NCBI GenBank assembly: GCA_018798825.1
Contig: CP076357.1
Location: 496,001-560,000 of the forward strand
Reading direction: 5' to 3'
DNA: 64,000 bases
From: Ochrobactrum sp. BTU1
GTDB taxonomy: Bacteria; Pseudomonadota; Alphaproteobacteria; Rhizobiales; Rhizobiaceae
Positions 1 through 10,127 of the stretch are shown one piece after another. Within the stretch, counting starts at the first letter, position 1, and the number at the start of each line of letters is the position of its first letter. The notes under the pieces are model-generated. The model saw only the letters and a list, made by a program, of their open reading frames with translations, did not search any database and was not told where the DNA came from. Position numbers and translations under genes: made by a program.

Positions 1-1
1 C

Positions 2-1501
2 AATGATTTCCTTACTGATATGCAGAAGAACGTAGACATGATGGCCGATGAATTTGCGCCCGTAGCCGATCTTCTGGCGCAAACCGTTTCCAAGCGACAG
101 CCCCTACCCCCTTATCGCAACCTTGCTCTTGACATGAAGAAATGGCGCGAAGCTCAAAGCCAACTGCTGCGCAGGTTCATCGGCACAGATCGTCTCAATC
201 AAGTCGCAAAAACAACCTTCAATCAGACTGAGGACATAACCGTCATAACTCCTGGCGCAAGCACGGATCAAAAACTCTCAATCAACGTGAAGAACGGTGG
301 CTGGTCACAGGCGGGCTTTTATTATCAGCTGATATCGCGCATGTCGTCCGACGCCAATGCGGTCGGTTCAATGATGCCAAGCGTTACGCCAGGCGGCGCT
401 ATTGGTGGAGCGGCCAATCCGCATGGTCCTGTCGTCAATGCCGTGGCGTCTCAATATGCGGCTCAGAATAGTTACTGGTTCGGCTCTGCCGAAGGTGATG
501 CCAAGAAATTCCTCAACCAAATTACCGCGACTTACAATGGCACGGTAGACTGGTGGAATGAATCCGTCACGCGCAGCGGTATCAGAGCCTTCACCAATGA
601 GCGTCTGGCGTTTGCCGACAATGGCGGCGATTTGGCCAATATCCTGCCTCCATCAGGTGGCCTGTTGGAGAGCATCGCGCTTTTCGCACCAAACTCATCT
701 GTCTTAGATCCCATGAATGCCATCGTACTACTCGGCATTCAATTGACGACACTTGCAGCGGTCACAACGGCAGCAGTTGTGTTCTTCGGTGCTATGCCGT
801 TTGTGGGCGGTGCTGCCACTACGCTCGGGACAATTATTGGACCAGCCCTGCTGGCGTTGATGGCTTTGGGGAGCACAATGTCGTTTGTTCTGCCGCTGAT
901 GCCGTCCATCATTTGGGTTCTGGCAATCATGTCGTTTATTATTCTTATTATAGAGGCCATTTTTGCAGCGCCACTTTGGGCCATCGCACATCTGTCTATG
1001 GGCGGACATGGCTTTGTCGGTTCTCACGCCCGCAAGGGTTATGTCCTGCTTCTTTCCCTGCTGCTGACACCCACGCTGATGATCTTCGGACTATTAGCTG
1101 GGATGATTGTCTTTCGGATTGCTGGAAATGTGCTCAATGCCGGCATGTATTACGCTCTGACATCCTCGCAATCCCTCGTCGCAGATAGCTGGGCTAGCTT
1201 CGGTTGGTATGCAGGAATTCTGGTCGTCGGCATTTTTATGGCTTTTGTCTACATAGCCATTATTGAATTATCGTTTTCTCTGATCGCGGGATTTCCAGGT
1301 CGTGTATTCCGATGGTTTGATGAAATCGGCGATCAGCTCGACAGCCAGTCATCCTTGCGAGCCGGGTTAGGTGCCGCTGCGCAGTTTAAAGGAACAAATT
1401 TTGGTGTCTCGAGTACGACGATTGGTGCAATCGGCTGGAACCAACGTCGGTTGAATGCGAACAAAGGTAAGGAAAATTCGGACAGCGATAAATCGCCCTG
1501 A
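2..1501 (+). CDS. dotA: DotA/TraY-like type IVB secretion membrane protein (5' truncated by window edge)
   Basis: The frame is open to the first bases of the window, so the N-terminus lies outside; the first visible Met codon is at 20. The visible 493 residues begin with a soluble, probably periplasmic part rich in Gly/Asn/Ser, followed by about five strongly hydrophobic segments between residues 230 and 425 and a polar C-terminal tail. This matches the C-terminal half of DotA/TraY proteins, polytopic inner-membrane proteins of Dot/Icm and IncI transfer systems. Linkage to dotD-dotC-dotB on the other strand supports the call. The family is recognised from layout and context, not from a catalytic motif. 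Confidence 0.72.
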   Translation, partial: NDFLTDMQKNVDMMADEFAPVADLLAQTVSKRQPLPPYRNLALDMKKWREAQSQLLRRFIGTDRLNQVAKTTFNQTEDITVITPGASTDQKLSINVKNGGWSQAGFYYQLISRMSSDANAVGSMMPSVTPGGAIGGAANPHGPVVNAVASQYAAQNSYWFGSAEGDAKKFLNQITATYNGTVDWWNESVTRSGIRAFTNERLAFADNGGDLANILPPSGGLLESIALFAPNSSVLDPMNAIVLLGIQLTTLAAVTTAAVVFFGAMPFVGGAATTLGTIIGPALLALMALGSTMSFVLPLMPSIIWVLAIMSFIILIIEAIFAAPLWAIAHLSMGGHGFVGSHARKGYVLLLSLLLTPTLMIFGLLAGMIVFRIAGNVLNAGMYYALTSSQSLVADSWASFGWYAGILVVGIFMAFVYIAIIELSFSLIAGFPGRVFRWFDEIGDQLDSQSSLRAGLGAAAQFKGTNFGVSSTTIGAIGWNQRRLNANKGKENSDSDKSP

Positions 1502-1527
1502 ACTAAGGCAGACGTGCTTTTGGCGCG

Positions 1528-1818
1528 CTAGTCAAATGGCAAGCAATACTTACGAACCCACATTCCACATAGGAACATAATGGGAATAACCAGAAACATG
1601 ACAATCTTGAGCCAGGTCATCGTACCCGTATCATCCAAGAGAATTCGCATTGGTCCAATTCCCATCGAGAGCCCAAAGACTAAAAGCAAGCCAATACCGG
1701 GTATCATGAATACAAATGCTATTGGCACGAAGATCAAAAATCGTACTGCCTTTTCCGTTTTTGATATCGGGCCATATGCCTCACGATCAAAGACTGGCTT
1801 AAGATATTTTGGAAACAT
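1528..1818 (-). CDS. Small hydrophobic membrane protein of unknown function
   Basis: A 96-residue protein with a charged N-terminus (about 25 residues) and two or three hydrophobic segments (roughly residues 27-55 and 66-88), ending in a short basic tail. It sits between the convergent dotA-like gene and the dotDCB operon, so it may belong to the transfer apparatus. The Shine-Dalgarno is weak. I do not recognise the family. The continuous hydrophobic pattern argues that it is a real gene rather than a chance frame. Confidence 0.5.
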   Translation of the reverse strand: MFPKYLKPVFDREAYGPISKTEKAVRFLIFVPIAFVFMIPGIGLLLVFGLSMGIGPMRILLDDTGTMTWLKIVMFLVIPIMFLCGMWVRKYCLPFD

Positions 1819-1869
1819 AGCAATTCATCCCGGAACAGGTTTGGTTAGCATATCCCTCAATATATCATT

Positions 1870-2191
1870 TTAACTTTTGTCTCGGTCAGCCCAACATCTT
1901 GCCCAAAAGACCGTCCGTCCGCCTTTCGTAAAAAGCCGATCCCAAATGTTCGCGCGCGGTTGCTTCCGTCAGAAGCCCTTGTCTGATCTTGATATCAATG
2001 CTTTGGGGGAGTGACCGGGCAATAAGCCTGTTAACTTTTGTCTCGGTCAGCCCAACATCTTGCCCAAAAGACCGTCCGTCCGCCTTTCGTAAAAAGCCGA
2101 TCCCAAATGTTCGCGCGCGGTTGCTTCCGTCAGAAGCCCTTGTCTGATCTTGATATCAATGCTTTGGGGGAGTGACCGGGCAATAAGCCTG
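1870..2191. repeat. 161-bp perfect tandem duplication of the dotB 3' end
   Basis: The block 1870-2030 is repeated without visible change at 2031-2191. The right copy is the real 3' end of dotB. The left copy is an extra fragment encoding the last ~48 codons with no start. It lies downstream of the dotB stop and does not alter the protein. Confidence 0.9.
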
Positions 2192-3300
2192 CCATCGTTC
2201 TTTGCGTCTTTAAAAACGTCGCTTGCAACCTTGGTCCAGTTATCAAACGGTGCTGAGGCAAAGCGATCGCGCACGGCATCCGTGAAGATCATGAATTCGC
2301 GAATGGCAAAGCGACCGCTGTAATCGGGCGTCGGCACCAGATGCTGTGCCACCACGACTTTCAGCGATGTGATGAGATCATAAGCGCGGCTTGCTTGTTC
2401 ATCCGCTGGAAACTCCAGTACCATGCGCCGCAAAGCTTCGGCGACAGACCCTGCATGGGTCGTCGTGTTGACGATATGCCCCTGCACTGAGGCCGCAAGA
2501 CAGCCTGACATCGATTCATAATCACGGGACTCACCGACATTGATGATTTGCGGCGCACGACGCAAAGAGGCCCAAATTGCCTTGCCGAAGGTTGCGAAAT
2601 TCCGTCCTTCGCCGATTTCCGACTGCGCAATGAAGGCTGGTGAAGCGAGATTGTTCTCCAGGACATCACGGAACGTATATTCAATCGGTGCCTGATAATC
2701 GATAATCTTGCGTGGGTTCTGCCTGTTCTCAAGATGCGAACGTGTAATCGCTGCCATCGTGGATGACTTCCCATGCCCGGTGCCGCCCACAATGGCGATC
2801 AACCCACTTTTGGGATTAAGATAATCGCGTATCTCGTCTTCAAGCTTCACGCTATCCAATGTCGGTGTTTTTAACGGCAATGAACGGATAGAGAGTTCGA
2901 AACCATCTGCACCATTAACCGAAATACCGGTGGCGTTAATGCGATAACGGCGTCTGGACGCGCGATTAATGCCGATCTCATAGGCAAAATCCAGCGCTCG
3001 ACCTTGGCGGATAATGCCTGCTGCGTCCGCTGAACGCCACAGAGCCGACAGGATCATGTCGACTTCCGACGTGTGTAAACTACGCAATGAGCCGTAATAC
3101 TGGCGGCCGTTGATCTGAACATGGATGCGGCTCTCCGACATAATGGAGAAGTCAGACGCGCCTCGATGGGACGCGGCTGCAAAAAGGTGGTCGATAAGCT
3201 CGCTATTGTTATCAAAACGCTGAGGTTCATGCAGCAGCAGCGGCACAAACGTGCCGCGGGGATCGTAAGGCTCGTGCGAAATTTTGCTCAAGTCGATCAT
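2047..3300 (-). CDS. dotB: DotB/TraJ-like secretion ATPase
   Basis: A 417-residue PilT/VirB11-superfamily ATPase. The Walker A motif GGTGHGKS lies at about residues 172-179, inside the stretch LIAIVGGTGHGKSS. It is followed by the acidic segment with APIEYTF and by the family-typical RRAPQIINVGESRD and HIVNTTTHA motifs. DotB/TraJ energises assembly or substrate transfer of type IVB systems at the cytoplasmic face of the inner membrane. It is the last gene of a dotD-dotC-dotB operon with a 9-bp gap after dotC. The length fits the family. A 161-bp direct duplication abuts its 3' end. Confidence 0.9.
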   Translation of the reverse strand: MIDLSKISHEPYDPRGTFVPLLLHEPQRFDNNSELIDHLFAAASHRGASDFSIMSESRIHVQINGRQYYGSLRSLHTSEVDMILSALWRSADAAGIIRQGRALDFAYEIGINRASRRRYRINATGISVNGADGFELSIRSLPLKTPTLDSVKLEDEIRDYLNPKSGLIAIVGGTGHGKSSTMAAITRSHLENRQNPRKIIDYQAPIEYTFRDVLENNLASPAFIAQSEIGEGRNFATFGKAIWASLRRAPQIINVGESRDYESMSGCLAASVQGHIVNTTTHAGSVAEALRRMVLEFPADEQASRAYDLITSLKVVVAQHLVPTPDYSGRFAIREFMIFTDAVRDRFASAPFDNWTKVASDVFKDAKNDGRLIARSLPQSIDIKIRQGLLTEATAREHLGSAFYERRTDGLLGKMLG

Positions 3301-3309
3301 TAGGTCTGC

Positions 3310-4179
3310 CTATTTATCGACGCGGCGCGTGACCGGTTTCCATTTTTTTGGATTGGTCACAAAGGTTGCGTCGTTTTCGATGCGAACCCTCCGCTGACCA
3401 ATGAACAGTTCTGCACGCGTTCCTTTGGAACGTACTTCACTGGAAGAAATCAGCAGTGACTTGATCAGACCAGCCTCGACCAGACGGCGGTATTCGATCA
3501 TACCGGCATAGTCGCGCCGCAACAGATTGAGATTGATCTGCAGCGCTTCATCTGCCTGCGAACGGCCTTCCTTCCACCCCTCGACCATATACTTGTCCCA
3601 GATGGCGCGCTCTTGCTTACCGACCGGCAGAAACTGCTCATCAGGTTCGGCCGCCTTATCAAGCGGCATCACCAGATAATCGCGCCATGTCGGAACGATG
3701 CCGACAATCCGGCCCGGCTTTTCGATACGATAATATTCGTCCGCCGCCACACTCTCACGCCCACTCTTGGTAATGGTCAGCGCTTCACTCGCTCTGGTAA
3801 CAACAGGCGGCACCACAAATCCAGCTTCTTTAGGGGCGGCATAGACGATTGCGTTGAAATTGAATTCTTCAGATAATTCCGGCGACTTCTTTTCAAGCTC
3901 CGCCATGATTTCATAAACGCGGCGCTCGTAACCAGCCTGTGCCGCATAGGATATCGCCGCATCGCGCAGGATCTCGGATCTTGCTTTTGCAACACCGGCA
4001 CCGCTGCCGGCATTGCGGGTCCGCTTGGCAAACTGTTCAAAGGTTGAAGGCACATAGGATGCACCGGTCAATCGGTCAGGTCCGCCGATCAGAAGCGTTG
4101 GTGGCTCAATATCCCGCTTGGTTGTCGTGCAACCGGCCAAACCAAGGGAAAGAAAAACAACAGGGAGAGAAAGGCGCAT
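3310..4179 (-). CDS. dotC: DotC/TraI-like outer-membrane lipoprotein
   Basis: A 289-residue precursor. A short basic N-terminus and hydrophobic stretch end in the lipobox LAGC (Cys16), as for a lipoprotein signal peptide. The mature part is soluble with the aromatic-rich middle seen in DotC-type proteins (segment with GRIVGIVPTWRDYL near residue 160). DotC and DotD are outer-membrane lipoproteins of the type IVB core complex. The ATG directly abuts the stop of dotD, indicating a single transcript and coupled translation. Confidence 0.85.
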   Translation of the reverse strand: MRLSLPVVFLSLGLAGCTTTKRDIEPPTLLIGGPDRLTGASYVPSTFEQFAKRTRNAGSGAGVAKARSEILRDAAISYAAQAGYERRVYEIMAELEKKSPELSEEFNFNAIVYAAPKEAGFVVPPVVTRASEALTITKSGRESVAADEYYRIEKPGRIVGIVPTWRDYLVMPLDKAAEPDEQFLPVGKQERAIWDKYMVEGWKEGRSQADEALQINLNLLRRDYAGMIEYRRLVEAGLIKSLLISSSEVRSKGTRAELFIGQRRVRIENDATFVTNPKKWKPVTRRVDK

Positions 4180-4680
4180 TTACAGCCTCGCATCGTCAAT
4201 ATGTGGAATTGGGCTTTTCTCCGGTCGCTTGTAACGAACCGTCATGCTCTTGTGAGCTGGATCGATGGTCAACCGAACCAAGCCCTGTGATTGCAAAAGC
4301 CCTTCCTCTAAAATCGCATAGGCCGTGTCGCTTGACCGGTTGACCGAGACAAGAACAGGTGCACCAGGGCGCTCCCCATATTTGCGAACACTGTAACCGA
4401 TCTCAGCGGCAGTGTTTCGAATCAGATCCTCAATGGGTCCCTGAAAGCTGGCACGCATTGGCATGAACAAAGAGGTGTCGGATTGAGCCGATTCAATCAT
4501 CCTGATCACACCAGTCGGCCGATGATTAAAGTCCGACTTTTCCAGATAAACGAAATTCTTTTCTTCTTTTATAGTATCAGTTTTTTGATCAATAATGGGA
4601 CTTATCGGCTTTGTATCCATAACGGGTTTGTTGGTGCATCCGGTCAGTAATACAATTCCGGCAATAAAAATATAACGCAT
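4180..4680 (-). CDS. dotD: DotD/TraH-like lipoprotein
   Basis: The frame is open further upstream, but the start at 4680 is chosen because AGGAG stands about 8 nt before it and because the protein then begins with a proper lipoprotein signal (MRYIFIAGIVLLTGC, Cys15). The C-terminal half resembles the secretin-N-like fold of DotD (segment with AAEIGYSVRKYGERPGAPVLV). It is the first gene of dotDCB. It acts with DotC in the outer-membrane part of the type IVB apparatus. Confidence 0.82.
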   Translation of the reverse strand: MRYIFIAGIVLLTGCTNKPVMDTKPISPIIDQKTDTIKEEKNFVYLEKSDFNHRPTGVIRMIESAQSDTSLFMPMRASFQGPIEDLIRNTAAEIGYSVRKYGERPGAPVLVSVNRSSDTAYAILEEGLLQSQGLVRLTIDPAHKSMTVRYKRPEKSPIPHIDDARL

Positions 4681-4751
4681 AAATATACTCCTGAAATGGA
4701 GCAAATTAAGCATAAAATCCAATGGTTTACAATGTTCTTAAACTTCAATTA

Positions 4752-4921
4752 TTAGGGGGTAATTTCATGCCCGTCATCGCATGACTGACTCATACTTTCC
4801 GTCTGATTGATTGCTCGCAAATACCACCTTGCCCGACTATCGCTGGCCTGAACCTGCGCGACTGGGTGGGCACATGCTCCGCCACAACAGGATCAGGAGT
4901 TGTTAGGACGCGGTCAGACCG
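4752..4921 (-). pseudogene. Remnant of the 3' end of a BID-domain gene (copy 1)
   Basis: Translated on the minus strand, this piece carries the terminal segment shared with TraA and VbhT (DPVVAEHV, then VQASDSRARW, ending in DDGHE), but with a frameshift after EHV. It is the left-most of four loci sharing this 3' end (also near 11607, 15607 and 17846). The rest of the gene has been replaced by an IS3-type remnant and the NTPase operon. Confidence 0.75.
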
Positions 4922-4986
4922 ATTTAATCGAGGTCGAGCGGAATTTCTGCCTCAGTTCGGAGTGGATACCAGGCGCCGGAGATACC

Positions 4987-5140
4987 ATGACAAGACGAAC
5001 GCGCCGGGACCTCGGCCCGGCTTTCAAGGGGAAGGGTGGGGCTGGCCGCGATCCGAGGTGAGCAGACGCCAGTGGAGTTGCCCAGCAGTTAGCTGTGCAC
5101 GCCAACCAGATCAATAGCTGCGCATCGAGATCATCAGAAA
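4987..5140 (+). pseudogene. IS3-family OrfA remnant
   Basis: The + strand starts with MTRRTRRDLGPAFKGK and later shows LAVHANQIN, matching the N-terminal HTH part of the IS3-type OrfA present at 27783-28169 (MTRRPRRNHSPAFKAK, FDVHTNQIK). It has an internal stop and frame disruption. The 12 bases before the ATG are also conserved between the two loci. Confidence 0.75.
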
Positions 5141-5264
5141 GCCTGCCATCCGATTATATGTGGGTTTGAGGATTAGTTTTCACGAGGCCGCTAGAGGGCG
5201 AAACCTTTAGCTGATAGATCAAAGTACTAGTGAATACTCCAACAACCGATAAAGCGACAGCGTT

Positions 5265-8200
5265 TTGACCGATAAACCGAAGCCAGACTCTAATCCAGAC
5301 CGAATTGGCGGCGGAGGCGCTGCCACGACTGCAGGAATCCGTTTCCAGCAACAGCTCGGCGCTTTGATTGCCTCCTGGATCCTCGCGGGTGATCGTTTTG
5401 ATCCCGCTTTCGAACTGGGTGCTGCGCGCCCACTCTGGGTTCGGTTTGAGACAGAGGCGCCCGTAGACGATCTTCTGATGGAGACGAGTGAAGGTGGGTT
5501 CGTCGCGATCCAGGCCAAGACAACTGCACGTCTTTCAAGCGATCCAGAATCACCGTTTGGGAAAACAGTTCGGCAGTTCGTTCGGCATTGGTATGAAGCC
5601 AATCGCGGTAATGGCTCGAGGCGCTGGAACCGGTCGCTCGATCCCAAGATCGATCGGCTCGTCCTCGCCGTCGGTCCCGACGCCTCGCGTGAACTGCGCC
5701 TCACCTTACCTGAAGCATTGGCCATTTCAGCACAAGCCGGTGGCGGAGAGCTCAATCAGGCGCAAGGCGAGGCTTTGGCAAAGTTTCGGGAAGTGGTGGA
5801 AGAGGCCTGGACGCGAACCTCGTCTGATACGATGGATCCGAAATTGTGGACTGATCTTACGAAGATTGTTCGCATCTACGTTTTCGATAGTATTCAAGGT
5901 CAAGCGCTTGCTGGCAGCGCACTTGTCAGGGCGTTTGGAGGCACTGCCGACACAGTATCCGCCTTTGCCATTCTCTCTGACGTCTGCGAGGGTATGATGC
6001 GCAGTCGAGGTGGTGGCGACGAGGCCGCCCTACGCCAGCAGCTGGCGGCCCGCGGCGTCCGGTTGCCGGCGTCGAGGCAGTTTGCTGACGACATAGACGC
6101 TCTGAAGAGGCACTCGCACGAGGTATCCGAGGCGCTAGCGCGCTACGAAAAAATCGAAGTTGCCGGTGGAAAGCCACTGACGATCACGCGCGATTGTCAG
6201 TTGGCGGTAGAGCAGGCAGCAGAATCTGGGTCATTTCTCATCATTGGAGAACCCGGCGCCGGAAAAAGTGGGGTGATCAGCCTTACTGCCAAATCACTTA
6301 TGGAAAAGGGCGCCGATGTTCTGCAGCTAGCGGTCGATCGATATTCAGTCGAGAGCCTCGAAGGTTTGCAATCTGAACTGGGTTTGCAGCACCCGCTTCT
6401 TGATGTCCTAAAGGCTTGGGATGGAAGCGGCTCTGGCTATCTCATGATTGACGCCTTAGACGCTACGCGTGGTAGTCCAGGCGAAAGCGTCTTCCGGCTA
6501 CTAATTGAGCGTGTGCTTTCGCTCAAGGGGCGATGGACCGTTATCGCCTCCATACGAAGTTTTGACCTTCGTATGGGGCATCAGTATCGCGAATTGTTCA
6601 AGGGAGCGCCACCCGTATCATCCCTCTCGGATGCTGAGTTTTTGAACGTCAGGCATCTGGTTGTTCCGGTGTGGCAAGATAATGAGCTCGACCAACTCCT
6701 TGCAGGTTCTCAGCCACTGAAGGCTTACCTCCAGGGCTCCGATCAGAGGCTCAAGGATCTGATCCGCATTCCTTTCAATACCCGGATGGTCAGTGAATTG
6801 CTTACTGCAGGCCATGCCGAGACCCTTAGGTCAATCAAATCGCAGTCAGAACTGCTAAAGTTGTATTGGGAGCGCCGAGTTGAAGATCTGGGACTGGGAG
6901 CCCAAGTCTGCCTCACAACTGTCGTCGGCTACATGATAAGGGAAAGAACGCTGCGAGCGCCAATAGCTTCGGCGGCTTTTGATCATCCTCGCGCGCTCGA
7001 AAGCCTCTGCAGCAAGGGTGTACTTGTTGTCGATAACCGCCGTCGCTGGGTGCAGTTCCGGCATCATCTGTTGTTCGACTATGCGGCTGCCCGCTTGTAC
7101 CTCGATTACGATGCTATTAAGGCCGGGCGGCTTTATTTTCCGAAAGCTGACGCCCTAGGTCTCATAATCGCACCAGCCGTCGGCTTTGTTCTTCACGAAA
7201 TCTGGGAGGACGATGCAAGTCGCACCGAATTCTGGTCTGCTGTCTGGACGCTCCTTTGCGATACGGAGGCGGATCCCGTCATTCGCATAATGGCCAGCAG
7301 GCTCGGAGCCGAACTCCCGACAGATCCTGAGGATTGTAGTGCTCTGGCTCGAACTGCGGTTGAAGGCGGCGCATCAGCAGCGAAGGGGCTCTCGCAAATC
7401 GTTGGAGCATTTGCGGTCCGGATTGAAGATGGGGGGGTATTTTCGGTTGAGCCATGGGTGCGTCTCGCGCAACATCTGGCAGACGGGCCCGCCGATGTGT
7501 GGCGGTCCGTGGCCGGCTTGCTCGATCATCTTCTGAAGGTGGTCAAGGTAGAAGGCCTGCGGCTCATTCTCGGTGAGACCGCGCGAAAGTTGCTGCAATT
7601 CGGATTCGAGCAGGCTGACGATGCCATCGTTCGGTGGGGCCTTGAATTCGTCATCGACACCTTCGAGACCAATTTGCCTGCTTCGCGAGAGCTAGTCTCA
7701 CGGCTTTTCGACAAGGATCGTCTAGCCAGGGTTGGCCATGATGAAATTCCAGCAGTGTGCTATAAGATTGAAAAGATCGGCAACGTCGATCCAGAATTCG
7801 CGACTGAGATTTACCGGGTCGTTTTTGGCTACGAGATCGTCGACGATCACAAAACCAGTATTGGCAACAGCCGGATCTTGCCTCTGATCTCTTCTGCACG
7901 ACAAGATTACGAGTTGGCCCATTGGTCACTTGGGGAGTATTTTCCGAAGTTTCTTGAGAGACACCCCCGCGAGGCGACTTCCGCTCTGATTAATGCCGTG
8001 GATGGCCATGTTTCCAGAAAAAGACATCATGATAGCCATCTGACCGACGAAACTGTCATGATCAGCGGACGGCAAATCAGGGTGCGCGAAGATTACAGCC
8101 ACATCTGGGCTAATGATCCTGACAGGGATTCGCATGACGGCGCGGAAAGACTGATCTGGCAATTCCGAAAGCATCTGCGAGCCACGTCCGATTCGAACGC

Positions 8201-10127
8201 TTTGCTGCTATTCGAATGCTTGGTCGGGGGGGCAAGCTGGGCAGTGATCTGGTCTCGCGTTTTCCTTTGCGCTGCCGAGCGCAAAGGAAACTTACTGTCT
8301 GCCGTTTGGCCTTTGGCCGCGACCAAGATTTTTCTTTTGCTCCCCGACACTCAGAAAGATGCCATCGATGCTGTGTTAGCTGGGATTTCGTTGCGCTCGG
8401 AGACGGAACGCCGAACCTTTGAAATGGCGGCGTTGGCGTTCAACTTCGACGAATATCTCAAGCCGAGCGAGACGCGGCGGGGCTTTCTCCTGCGTTTGTT
8501 CGGTCGCATGGGCCGTGAATCTCTGGTGACCGATAAAGCAAGGAAGTTTTTGGACGAGAACCAGGCTGAGCCCGTCCCTGACAACGACCGACGTTATAAA
8601 ATCACCGTTCGCAGCCAAGAGTTTGGAGATTTTGACCACATCCCAGAGATCGATCGAGACGCCGAGGAAAATGGGCCGTTGATGGCGGCAACCAGTGCGG
8701 TCAAGGTCCGGTTACGCAAGAGCGGTGATTCCGGCAGTTCGTCGGAGCTTGGGATCGAGGACTGGTTTCAGTTGCTGGATAAGCTCAGATCCAACCTCGC
8801 TGTACCCGGCGTTAGTTCTTCGCTCAAGCGATCCGCGGAAGGTGTCCTCGGACAAGCCTGCAGTGAGCTTGTCTCGCGCCGTCTTCTCGGTTCGACCAGT
8901 GAGCCACTATCACCGGAAAATGACGACGCGTTTGTTGCGCTGCTCGAGCTTGCGGCTAGATCTGAAAGCCCAATGGTTTATCCTGATACGGAAGCCAAAT
9001 TCGAGACTTCGCAGTCCTGGGGCTCGCCCGCGGCGCGGGTTGAAGCCGCAGATGCGGTATGGGACTTATTCTTCCAGAGACCGGATCTCTACCCCAGACT
9101 CATCCGTGCCGCTGAGACGCTCACAGCGGATCCACATCCCGCCGTTAGAATGAATGCCCTCTTGCGTGTCCGAAGCATCTGGTCCCTGGACAGCGACAAA
9201 TTTTGGTCAATCATGGGCGTTAGACTTGAGAGAGAGACCAACATAGCCGTGATCACGCACGTTCTGGGCCATTGGGGCGCATCGATGGTGCACAGCGACC
9301 AAGACCGTTCATTGGCACCGCTGAGACGCCTCGCAGAGCGCGAAACGCCCGGGAGCAAGCGAGAGCAGCGCCTTCTGATTGTCATCGTTCCGCTGTTCGC
9401 GATCCTATGGGTTCGACATGCCCGCGAGGATGTTCGGGAACTGCTCGACAGATGGCTAGGCAGACCATGGGAGCATACCGAAGTTATCAAGGCGGTTCTT
9501 TTTTCGCTTCGCCCAGCTCTCATTTCAGGGATCAACGCAGATGGAGCGGACGCACGCAACATCCGCAAGCGCGCACGGCATATTCTAGAAACAGTCGTCC
9601 GGGCAGCCCAGGGTCAGCTGGCCGGATCGAACGCTTCAGCCAAATCCATAGACATTAAACGGAGCTGCATTCAGTTACTCGATGCCGCCGGAAGTCAGCT
9701 TTATTTCGCGTTGAACGGCGAGACGAAGGAGAAGGCGAACAAGGAGCCAGAAAGCAAACTGCTTCTTAGGGTCTTCGAGGATGAATATTCGCAGTTAATA
9801 AGTGAAATTGGTGCGAATGCAGACCCGCACACCATCTACTATCTGCTGCAGCTCGTCGAAAAGCTGGTTCCGGCCGTGCCCGAGGCCTCTTTCGCAATGA
9901 TGATTGATCTGCTGCGATCCGGAAAAACGTTTGGCTATCAGTTCGAGTCCCTGGGCGTCAGTCTGGTCGTGCGCATGCTTGGTGTCTTTCTTGCTGACCA
10001 TAAAATGATCTTCACCGATCGCCCAGAACGCCGCCGCGAGCTGGTCGAATGCCTAGAAATTTTTTTGCAGGCTGGCTGGCCAGAGGCGCGCAGGCTGATT
10101 TATCGGCTGCCGGAGTTGCTTCAGTGA
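5265..10127 (+). CDS. Giant nuclease-NTPase (N-terminal PD-(D/E)xK-like domain plus STAND-like ATPase); putative defence protein
   Basis: A protein of 1620 residues. Residues ~15-95 (GGGGAATTAG start, VDDLL at 67-71, IQAKT at 82-86) resemble the dsDNA-nuclease domain of Cap4/Avs-type proteins, with D68/D69 and Q83-x-K85 as likely active-site residues. A P-loop GEPGAGKS lies at 328-335 and a Walker-B-like LMIDALDA at 393-400. The remaining ~1100 residues are alpha-helical and repeat-like, as expected for a sensor. No ATG fits: the frame is closed upstream by TAA and TTG at 5265 is the only start that keeps the Gly-rich N-terminus. It overlaps the next gene as GTGA. The architecture is typical of anti-phage sensors that cut DNA after NTPase-driven activation; function is inferred. 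Confidence 0.7.
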   Translation: MTDKPKPDSNPDRIGGGGAATTAGIRFQQQLGALIASWILAGDRFDPAFELGAARPLWVRFETEAPVDDLLMETSEGGFVAIQAKTTARLSSDPESPFGKTVRQFVRHWYEANRGNGSRRWNRSLDPKIDRLVLAVGPDASRELRLTLPEALAISAQAGGGELNQAQGEALAKFREVVEEAWTRTSSDTMDPKLWTDLTKIVRIYVFDSIQGQALAGSALVRAFGGTADTVSAFAILSDVCEGMMRSRGGGDEAALRQQLAARGVRLPASRQFADDIDALKRHSHEVSEALARYEKIEVAGGKPLTITRDCQLAVEQAAESGSFLIIGEPGAGKSGVISLTAKSLMEKGADVLQLAVDRYSVESLEGLQSELGLQHPLLDVLKAWDGSGSGYLMIDALDATRGSPGESVFRLLIERVLSLKGRWTVIASIRSFDLRMGHQYRELFKGAPPVSSLSDAEFLNVRHLVVPVWQDNELDQLLAGSQPLKAYLQGSDQRLKDLIRIPFNTRMVSELLTAGHAETLRSIKSQSELLKLYWERRVEDLGLGAQVCLTTVVGYMIRERTLRAPIASAAFDHPRALESLCSKGVLVVDNRRRWVQFRHHLLFDYAAARLYLDYDAIKAGRLYFPKADALGLIIAPAVGFVLHEIWEDDASRTEFWSAVWTLLCDTEADPVIRIMASRLGAELPTDPEDCSALARTAVEGGASAAKGLSQIVGAFAVRIEDGGVFSVEPWVRLAQHLADGPADVWRSVAGLLDHLLKVVKVEGLRLILGETARKLLQFGFEQADDAIVRWGLEFVIDTFETNLPASRELVSRLFDKDRLARVGHDEIPAVCYKIEKIGNVDPEFATEIYRVVFGYEIVDDHKTSIGNSRILPLISSARQDYELAHWSLGEYFPKFLERHPREATSALINAVDGHVSRKRHHDSHLTDETVMISGRQIRVREDYSHIWANDPDRDSHDGAERLIWQFRKHLRATSDSNALLLFECLVGGASWAVIWSRVFLCAAERKGNLLSAVWPLAATKIFLLLPDTQKDAIDAVLAGISLRSETERRTFEMAALAFNFDEYLKPSETRRGFLLRLFGRMGRESLVTDKARKFLDENQAEPVPDNDRRYKITVRSQEFGDFDHIPEIDRDAEENGPLMAATSAVKVRLRKSGDSGSSSELGIEDWFQLLDKLRSNLAVPGVSSSLKRSAEGVLGQACSELVSRRLLGSTSEPLSPENDDAFVALLELAARSESPMVYPDTEAKFETSQSWGSPAARVEAADAVWDLFFQRPDLYPRLIRAAETLTADPHPAVRMNALLRVRSIWSLDSDKFWSIMGVRLERETNIAVITHVLGHWGASMVHSDQDRSLAPLRRLAERETPGSKREQRLLIVIVPLFAILWVRHAREDVRELLDRWLGRPWEHTEVIKAVLFSLRPALISGINADGADARNIRKRARHILETVVRAAQGQLAGSNASAKSIDIKRSCIQLLDAAGSQLYFALNGETKEKANKEPESKLLLRVFEDEYSQLISEIGANADPHTIYYLLQLVEKLVPAVPEASFAMMIDLLRSGKTFGYQFESLGVSLVVRMLGVFLADHKMIFTDRPERRRELVECLEIFLQAGWPEARRLIYRLPELLQ

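Noticed and set aside
9089..9568. A 159-codon minus frame inside the giant NTPase gene
   Set aside because: Antisense to a continuous 1620-codon gene; the Arg/Ser-rich composition is typical of shadow frames.
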